Shown here: piece by piece, positions 59,236 through 64,000 of the stretch
Position numbering within the stretch: position 1 is the stretch's first letter
Layout: each line of letters opens with the position of its first letter
NCBI RefSeq assembly: GCF_040802235.1
Contig: NC_133169.1
Location: 43,531,034 to 43,595,033 of the forward strand
Length of the DNA: 64,000 nt
Source of the DNA: Manis javanica
Lineage: Eukaryota > Chordata > Mammalia > Pholidota > Manidae
Direction of reading: 5' to 3'
The notes under the pieces: model-generated
The model's input: the letters and a program-made list of their open reading frames with translations, nothing else
Databases searched by the model: none
Told to the model about the DNA's origin: nothing
Program-made: the position numbers and the translations under genes

Positions 59236-61142
59236 CAAAGTTGGAGTAAATTTGTGGTGAAACTAACCCTCAACATACATATTACTCCATGTATATATGT
59301 GTAAATATATTTACACACCTGTGTAAAAACTCTATTGAATAAGAGAGTTGAGAAATGTAACACTATTATTTTTACTACAATGGACAGTTGAAATCATGCA
59401 TATAGGAAAACAAGGGAACTTCGTTTTCCTCGTATTAGCCATTAAACAAATGAAATTAGTACACAGAGGAGCAATTTAGTCTTTATCTTTATTTAACTAG
59501 CACATTGAAAAAGCTAATAAGGGGAAACTTTCCATTATAATATATGCTTAGGAAGGATTTTATAGTCATGTTCATTACTGGAAGTCACATATATTTCATA
59601 TAGTCCAATTTGTTGGCTAGAAGTATGGGCTTGGGAGCCAAAATGCCGAGACTGACCATGGACTTGGAAAATTGCTTATTTTACTTTATCTTATTCTTTT
59701 CCATTGAATTATATCAATCATCTAGAAACCCATTCAGTCTATCCAAATATCTATCTTCCTTTCCCTTCAGAATAAATAATATGAAATCATGCCTTATATT
59801 TAGAATGATATCTGTTTCATTATACACTTAAAAATAAAGAAAATAATCCTTAACATTATGATACATTTGGGGCTTCTAAAATGAAAAGCATCTGAGCAGT
59901 TCTTAAAGCATTGTCTGACACATCATTATTTGTAGTAGTTCTTATAATAGTAGTAGTTATACATACAAAATCTCTAGAAGTAAGTTGCACAGAAAAAAAA
60001 AACAATGAAATGCAATGAAATACGTACATACATATTTTTGATTCTCACACTCAGGTTGTTCCAAGCACACCTTAGGATGTTCCAATAACCAAACTGGATA
60101 TCAGATTTTAAATTTAAATGAACTGAAACTAATTAATGTCACTGTTGTGTCAGCTTCATTTCAAGCCCTTAATAGTCACATATATCGAGTATTAACATAT
60201 TTGATAGTACAGTTCTAGGGACCTTTGACTTGCAAGCTTATGTCTATTCATTGAATTCCTGCCTCTAATTAAAAAACCCAATTTTATTCTCTATTGAATA
60301 TTATTTTAAAATTCTCGTGCATTTTTTTTGGTGTCTGTCAAGTCCTTTTTTCTGGTATGATCTTCAAGTTATGCCATCACAAACCATTATTCCCACATAT
60401 GAGCTCCCCAAATTTAATTAAAAATGCATATATTTGCAATCTTGTTAAACATCATCACATTGATCATCATCTGGGATTTAGATTGTGCTTATGAAATTGA
60501 AGGAAAAATTATGAAGGTAGGAAGTTGATTAAATTCTTTAGTGCTTGGAAACCAATATACTAGTCAACAGTCCCTGATTATCCAGCCTCAGAATATTCTG
60601 TTTGGCAGTTTTCTCCTGAAGCCTTCCTGCTACAATAAACCCTGATAACTTCTATCATTCTTGATATTCCCACTTACATATGTTTTAAGAAAGACAGCAT
60701 ATTAAAAAAACTAGTGACTTATGTAATTGAATTATATTTCCATTGGATATATAAATATATACACATATATGGATGTATATATTTATATAAATTATGCTCC
60801 AATAAACTTAATTTGAAAATGACAATATTGAAATATTTGAAGGCATTTACTTTTTCCTATCTTTTTCTTCTCGACCTCTGGCTTCAGTTTATTGCAGTCA
60901 TGAATGGAAAACATGCATCAGGAAATGGTGTGCATCTGAGGAACAGAGGCTCTTGTGTGGAAGACTGAGCCCCAGCATAGGGAATTCCTGCTAAGAAGTT
61001 GTATTGATTTAAATCCTCAAATCATTCAGCTCTCTCTCTCACACCTGTCCCCATTAAATTGCCTAATAAAAGAACCCTAATTAAAAAGCTTTAAATACTA
61101 GTTGTTCACTCTCTGCTATGCCTGCCATTTAATGAAAGCAAG
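59236..61142. other. 1.9 kb of AT-rich sequence, nothing recognised
   Basis: No credible gene. It includes TA-rich simple sequence near 60745-60795. The last few hundred bases are the upstream flank of the OR13G1-like pseudogene. Confidence 0.45.
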
Positions 61143-62030
61143 ATGAACGGCAGCATTATCACCAACTTCGTGGTTCTAGGCCTCACCCAAAAGCCTGAGC
61201 TCTGAGCAGTTCTTTCCTCGTGTTTCTCTTCATCTGTCTCGTGGCTTTTCTTGGCAATATGCTCATTGTCATCGCCATAATCTGTAACGCTACCTTGCAC
61301 ACCCCCATGTACGTTCTCCTGTTGGTGCTGGCTGTCGTGGACATCATCTGCACAATAAGCATCCTGCCGAAGATGCTGGAGACGCTGTTCGATTCAGGGC
61401 AGACCATTTCAGACGAAGGCTGCATGCCCCAGCTCTTCTTCTTCACATGGTCCCTGGGGGCCGAGATGGCTCTCTTCACCGCCGTGGCCTATGACCGCTC
61501 TACAGCTGTCTGTTTCCCTCTTCGCTACAGGGCCATCATGAACCACCATGTGCGGGTGGCCTTGCTTCGTCATGGCTATTGCAGTGACCAACTCCTGGGC
61601 ACACACAGGGCTCCTCCTGAGGCTGACCGTCTGTGGGCCAAACACCATTAACTGCTTCTTCTGCGAGATACCCCCTTTGCTGGCTCTGTCCTGCAGCCCG
61701 GTGGGAATCAAAGAGGTGATGGTTGGTGTTGCTGATATCACCCTGGCCGTAGGGGACTTTGCCCTGACCTGCCTCTCCAGCAGCTTTATCATTGCTGCCG
61801 TCTTCCGCATCCGCACAGCAGAGGGCAAGAGGAAGGCTTTCTCTACATGCTCAGCCCACCTGACCGCGGTGTCCCTCTACTGCTTCCCTGTGATCTACAC
61901 CTATATCCGCCCTGCTTCCAGCTACGCATTTGAAAGGGACAAGGTGGTAGCTGCGCTCTGTACTCTTGTGACCCCCTCATTAAACCCAATTGTGTACAGA
62001 CAGGGATTCAGAAAGTCTTTGCAGTTCTGA
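61143..62030 (+). pseudogene. OR13G1: olfactory receptor pseudogene, OR13G1 orthologue candidate
   Basis: Translation in pieces resembles OR13G1 throughout. It has an N-terminus with an NGS glycosylation site, a TM2 region with LHTPMYVLLL, a segment with VDIICTISILPKML, MAIAVTNSWAHT in TM4, FFCEIPPLLALSCSP in loop 2, and KRKAFSTCSAHLTAV before TM6. Defects are a TGA at 61203-61205 followed by a frameshift before 61220, DRS instead of DRY (near 61494), a loss of about 2 nt near 61570, and a small deletion near 62000 that removes most of the TM7-tail motif. The sequence is much richer in GC than its surroundings. Orthology rests on recognition of the protein and on OR14-like neighbours. Confidence 0.85.
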
Positions 62031-64000
62031 AACATTAATGGTTTCAACAGGAAGTGTCAATTCTCTACTCTAGAGTCATCTTCTTGATATCTGAGATTTT
62101 ACTGATCTTTCCCAGTTACCTTCAACCTAAGTCTTGCTGTTCTCTCCTGTGAAAAAGAATGTTCACTCCACTGTAAAATATTTAACCACTGTTGTAAGGA
62201 TAGTATGTGTTAAGTTTACTTGAAACTTAACTTTAAACTAGGTAACATGCAAACATTCTTAGAAAGTTCACTACATTTTAGAACTTTTATTAAAATTAAG
62301 TGTCTTTTGCTGGAAATAATCCAAATGACTTAAAAGCAAAGTAATTTGACTGTATATTTTTAATGCAATACAACCTAACACAAAGAAATTCAAAATGTCT
62401 TTGACTGAATATTAGATCATAGCACTTAGGAAATGTTTTTGTTGTTATGTACAAAAAAGAGTTTTTGTTTCTCAGAGATACACTGGAAACTATGTGCACA
62501 TTAAACAATAAAATACGTGATATAATAGGTGAAGGCAATATGCCTTCCATCTTTGATAATCATTTCTGAAATTTGTTTACTATGCTTTTCATGAATTGAA
62601 AAAGCAAAACTTCATGTGGCAAAATCATTAAAAAATTCTACTTCATTTTAAATGTTCTCTAAAACTTAACTGCTTAGCAGTTTGTGAACTTTTGTCTGAA
62701 AATATGCCACATGAATTAGATTTTGAGATAGGGAATGGACTTTACCACGGAATTTAAAAAGTAATAATAATCTAGAAAAGAGCTCTTCAACTAATGGTTA
62801 GCTTTACATAGTTCTTTTACAAAATATTTTTTTAGAGACAGAATTTAATATTGGGAACATATTTTCTGTGATGTATCTGTCCTTCACTCACAAAAATAAG
62901 TATTTGAGCATTTTCTTAAGAAAATAGAATTGTACAGATATTAGATAATAACACAGAACTACAATGACTGATTTGTTTTAAACTCAGTTTTCTAAGATTT
63001 AGCATTGCTTTTCCTGTTTCTTTGAAAACAATTCATTGACACTAGAATCAAGTAGTTTCCCATCACCTTGTTTTCTCTTACCTCTTACAGCCATGCTTGT
63101 CAACATCAAGAAAACAAGTGTTTCCACAGAATTGTGCCTTCCTTTCTTTCACATGAAAGACTTCAAAGACAGCTCTCAATTATGAATCATGAAAGAGTTT
63201 CTAAAGTGTGATTGACTGTCATTTTTAATGTTTATCCCTTTTCTGGAAGCTTAGTTTTAATAGTTTTTCCTAACAAAATGGCTTTATACTATTACTGGAT
63301 AATATTGGGAGGCAGTAACACACATTGGAGTTCATCACTAATAATGGAGTACATTTGTATTTCAATTAATTGTTTTAATATTTTCCATTTTTTATTATTG
63401 TGAGCATTGGAAATAAATTTTTTTACCTCAGAGACTGGTTCATTAATATGCATAGTGATTCTGATTTGAGTGTTTTTATTTTCTTGCTGTTCCTTTTATA
63501 ATTAAAGATGAAAGTTAAAATGAATCACTAAGGGAAAGAGACATTATATAATGGAATATATAAAAAAAGATAAATCATCAACAGCCTTATAAACATGATA
63601 TGTAAACCAGTATAATACCTTTTGAGGAAATATCAAATATATATACAAATATTTTAATAAGCTTGAACATAAATACATTGAACTTTAAAAGTATATATAC
63701 TACTGTATATACACTAGTGCATATAATACTCTCCAAAAAGAAAGCAGAGATTTTCTACAAGCACATGTAAAACAATTTTAAAAATGAGTCATATATTTAG
63801 CCGTAAAATGAGCCTCAATAAATTTAAAAGGATCAATGTGTGAAGTAATTCTGAGTATTATTGAATATGTGTATGTTCGTGTGGGATATGGGTGTGTATA
63901 AAATAACATTATGGAATAATCCACTGGATATATTGCTAAAGGAAGTTTTAATTAAGATTACTCATATTTAACAATAGAAGGATATACCAAAGCTAATGCA
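62031..64000. other. 2 kb of AT-rich intergenic sequence
   Basis: No recognised gene, RNA or repeat family; only short TA-rich simple sequence, for example near 63640-63720. Confidence 0.5.

Overview
This is mammalian nuclear DNA from an AT-rich olfactory-receptor (OR) neighbourhood heavily overwritten by retroelements. I find no intact cellular gene. The OR content is four broken copies: three OR14-like pseudogenes (6646-7447 minus, 31636-32539 minus, 55173-55959 plus) and one copy of an OR13G1-like gene (61143-62030 plus). In human, OR13G1 and several OR14 genes sit together in the 1q44 OR cluster, so this window probably belongs to the orthologous cluster of another placental mammal. The young LINE-1 3' ends resemble sequence I associate with pangolins (Manis). 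That is an impression, not a proof. I recognised no SINE apart from one tRNA-Lys-like sequence.

Layout. 1-4770: an edge reading frame, a CpG-rich islet and a decayed L1. 4771-35880: a tandem array of a duplicated unit. Unit A is 4771-11889 with OR-A. Unit A' is 11890-20535, gutted, its OR gone and replaced by L1 sequence. Unit B is 29995-35880 with OR-B. Between A' and B lies a near-complete class I endogenous retrovirus (22644-29638; 249-bp LTRs, tRNA-Phe primer site, 5-bp target duplication) inserted in an old L1. 36000-42830: nested old L1s. 42831-46367: no gene. 46384-55024: a full-length 8.6-kb L1 in minus orientation with a 16-bp target duplication. 55173-55959: OR-C. 56600-59235: old L1 pieces. 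61143-62030: OR13G1-like pseudogene. The remainder is AT-rich with nothing recognised.

The most striking observation concerns the two young L1s (12618-19164 and 46384-55024). Both continue about 1.8 kb past the canonical L1 3' end. In L1 sense this extension holds an A-rich tract, about 140 bp, a second A tract, an envelope transmembrane-subunit fragment, a polypurine tract, an LTR-like segment ending 18 nt after AATAAA, and the final poly(A). An older L1 in the window (36711-40732) ends exactly where the extension begins in the young copies. This looks like an L1 lineage that captured a retroviral env-LTR 3' end and now uses the LTR polyadenylation signal. Both young copies also share the same 2-nt deletion in the ORF2 reverse-transcriptase region, which suggests a common defective or trans-mobilised source.
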